DNA of 64,000 nt from Streptomyces europaeiscabiei (GTDB lineage: Bacteria; Actinomycetota; Actinomycetes; Streptomycetales; Streptomycetaceae): positions 7,940,001-8,004,000 of the forward strand of contig NZ_CP107841.1 in NCBI RefSeq assembly GCF_036346855.1, in the 5' to 3' direction. The translations under genes were made by a program, and so were the position numbers. The notes beneath the pieces are model-generated. The model saw only the letters and a program-made list of their open reading frames with translations, was not told the DNA's origin and searched no databases. Shown one piece after another: positions 62,800 through 64,000 of this stretch (the stretch's first letter is position 1; each line of letters begins with the position of its first letter).

Positions 62800-63213
62800 A
62801 TGTACGACGCCGAATTGATGGCCGTGGCCACTGGTGCGGCCGGCACGCTCGTCGCGGCCATAGCCACGTCGGGCGCCGAGGTGATGCGCCTGAAGGTCGC
62901 GCACTTCTTTCGTCTGGCCACCCCGGATCAACAGAGAGTTGCTGCTCAGGCAGTGGACGACACCGCTGCGCAGCTCACCTCGCCTTCTCTAGAAGCCCAG
63001 GCGCTCGCAGCGACCGCTTGGGCGCAGCTCATCGCCCGGTATCTTGCCGAGCACCGCGGCGCCATGAACGAGGTGGACGAACTCGCGGTGTCTTCCTCGC
63101 GGGTCTCGAAAGTCTGGAACCAGCACAACACCGGCACTGGAACGTTTATCGGTGGTGACGTCCAGGGTGGCGTGACCTTCAACTATGGCGGGGCGTCAGA
63201 TGGTGGACGCTGA
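62800..63213 (+). CDS. Small membrane-associated protein with C-terminal glycine-rich motif
   Basis: 137 residues. The N-terminus has a hydrophobic segment (MAVATGAAGTLVAAIATSGA), the middle is an amphipathic helical domain, and the end reads NQHNTGTGTFIGGDVQGGVT. The last motif recurs at the N-terminus of the next protein. A GGGGAG site precedes the ATG by about 11 bp. No family is recognised. The motif layout recalls bacterial amyloid-signalling sequences shared by partner proteins. Confidence 0.6.
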   Translation: MYDAELMAVATGAAGTLVAAIATSGAEVMRLKVAHFFRLATPDQQRVAAQAVDDTAAQLTSPSLEAQALAATAWAQLIARYLAEHRGAMNEVDELAVSSSRVSKVWNQHNTGTGTFIGGDVQGGVTFNYGGASDGGR

Positions 63214-63835
63214 GCACCGTGAGCAGCACAACCACGGCTCCGGCACGTTTGTGGGCGGCGACGTGCACGGTGGCCTGTGGCAGGTCTTTCTCCCGCCCTA
63301 CGGGAAGAAGACGTCCGGCAATCCGGCGCCGACGCAGCGACAGCACGAGCAGGACGACGAGGGTGAGAATGACTACGAGGGCGTTCTGGGGTCTCTGATC
63401 GGGACTGCATTGATTTCCGCTTGGGCTGGTCTGGTCGTCGTCTATGCGGTCATGGGCTGGCCTTGGACCGACCACGAACCGACTCCGGGCATCGCTGCCC
63501 GCATCGGCGGAGGGCTCGTTGCTTTCTACGCCTGCTTGGCCGCGGCAGCTGCCTCCTTCGCCCGTCTCGCTCAGATTTTCGAGCTCTGGTCGGAGCAATG
63601 TGCCATCACGGCTGTACAAAGCCGAGGTCGGTTGTTTGCCAGGCCCCCTGCGTCCATGTCCAGGGCAATGGCTGGCTTGACGGCAGCGGCAGCTGTTGCA
63701 GCCGAACTGCTTGCGTCTTTGTACGGCTGGTCCTCTTACGGGGGTGAAGTATCGCAACGCGCGCATCTGGCCCGCCTCAACGCGGCTGCCAACGCGGAGT
63801 CGGCTCGCGCCGCGACGAATAGGCCCAAGGCATAG
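63200..63835 (+). CDS. Membrane protein with N-terminal glycine-rich motif
   Basis: 211 residues. The start EQHNHGSGTFVGGDVHGG matches the C-terminal motif of the preceding protein. After an acidic linker come hydrophobic segments at about 65-85 (LISAWAGLVVVYAVMGW) and 95-120 (GGGLVAFYACLAAAAASFA) and a further one near 160-180. The ATG at 63200 has GGCGGGG upstream and overlaps the preceding gene by 14 bp, so the pair is coupled. Function unknown. Confidence 0.6.
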   Translation: MVDAEHREQHNHGSGTFVGGDVHGGLWQVFLPPYGKKTSGNPAPTQRQHEQDDEGENDYEGVLGSLIGTALISAWAGLVVVYAVMGWPWTDHEPTPGIAARIGGGLVAFYACLAAAAASFARLAQIFELWSEQCAITAVQSRGRLFARPPASMSRAMAGLTAAAAVAAELLASLYGWSSYGGEVSQRAHLARLNAAANAESARAATNRPKA

Positions 63836-64000
63836 TCGCTGTAAGCCACTGCCAGAACTCCTCCGCGCCGAGCCCGGCCGCTTCCCGACCACCTTGCGTC
63901 AACTGTCTTGCCCCCTGCGCGAATCACGCCCTGTTGCGTTTGGCACGAGGAGGAGTATTTAGTCGAGGCCGCCAAGCTCCGCAACGGCGGCTGGCGGGTC
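63836..64000. other. Right edge, no supported gene
   Basis: The final 165 bp contain no complete gene I can support; a short open plus-strand frame reaches the right edge. Confidence 0.35.

Noticed and set aside
1..64000. CRISPR arrays
   Set aside because: No series of regularly spaced direct repeats of 20-40 bp was seen anywhere in the window.

Overview
The window is GC-rich chromosomal DNA of a Streptomyces-type actinomycete. Codons end mostly in G or C, GTG starts and GTGA/ATGA stop-start overlaps are common, and the gene families are typical of the genus: inositol catabolism with a single-domain sugar ABC ATPase, KdpD proteins of the DUF4118 type, a CmtR-type metal sensor, a questin-oxidase-like protein and a tiny bL37-type ribosomal protein.

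1-10.5 kb: a myo-inositol catabolism and uptake locus. On the minus strand iolC, a Cgl0158-type aldolase, iolB, iolD and a truncated mmsA form one tightly coupled unit. Upstream lies a second unit of binding protein, permease, ATPase and an IolH-like isomerase. A divergent LacI regulator reads to the right. The same TTAAA(G/A)CGCTTTAA palindrome precedes iolC and sits between the transporter and the regulator, so the whole locus is probably one LacI regulon.

10.5-24.8 kb: a mixed accessory stretch. It holds unknown proteins (one with a PD-(D/E)xK-like core), an FAD oxidoreductase, a methyltransferase, a P-loop kinase, two HIT proteins, three aminoglycoside-phosphotransferase-fold kinases, two transposase relics, a TetM/OtrA-type ribosomal protection GTPase and a questin-oxidase-like protein.

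24.9-33.8 kb: an alpha-glucoside or maltooligosaccharide uptake locus with a GH13 glucosidase, two MalG/MalF-type permeases, a lipoprotein binding protein, a LacI regulator and a divergent six-hairpin glycosidase. An operator-like palindrome lies between the last two. From 33.8 to 35.3 kb the DNA is a graveyard with a frameshifted NACHT/WD40-type relic and a fragment of a paralogue of the 11.6 kb gene.

35.4-56.9 kb: a potassium and ion homeostasis region. After an alpha-oxoamine-synthase-type PLP enzyme come an APC permease, a bL37 gene, a short-chain dehydrogenase that lacks the catalytic Lys, a kdpB relic, a CPA1 antiporter, a KdpD-like kinase with a split DUF4118 partner, a KimA-like permease and a full kdpFABC-kdpE-kdpD cluster. 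Direct repeats of GTCAAG every 11 bp precede these units. The arrangement is identical (11-21-11) in front of the orphan kinase and in front of kdp, which suggests a shared KdpE-type regulon.

57-64 kb: a PadR/DUF1048 operon, a CmtR/CDF metal-efflux pair, then a relic-rich stretch. It holds a DppF-MATE chimera, a DUF4365 nuclease-like gene coupled to an unknown 381-residue gene, and a MurF fragment. A 3' fragment of tRNA-Ser(GGA) is best read as the left attachment site of an integrated element running past the right edge. The first two genes inside that element overlap and share a glycine-rich motif reminiscent of bacterial amyloid-signalling pairs.
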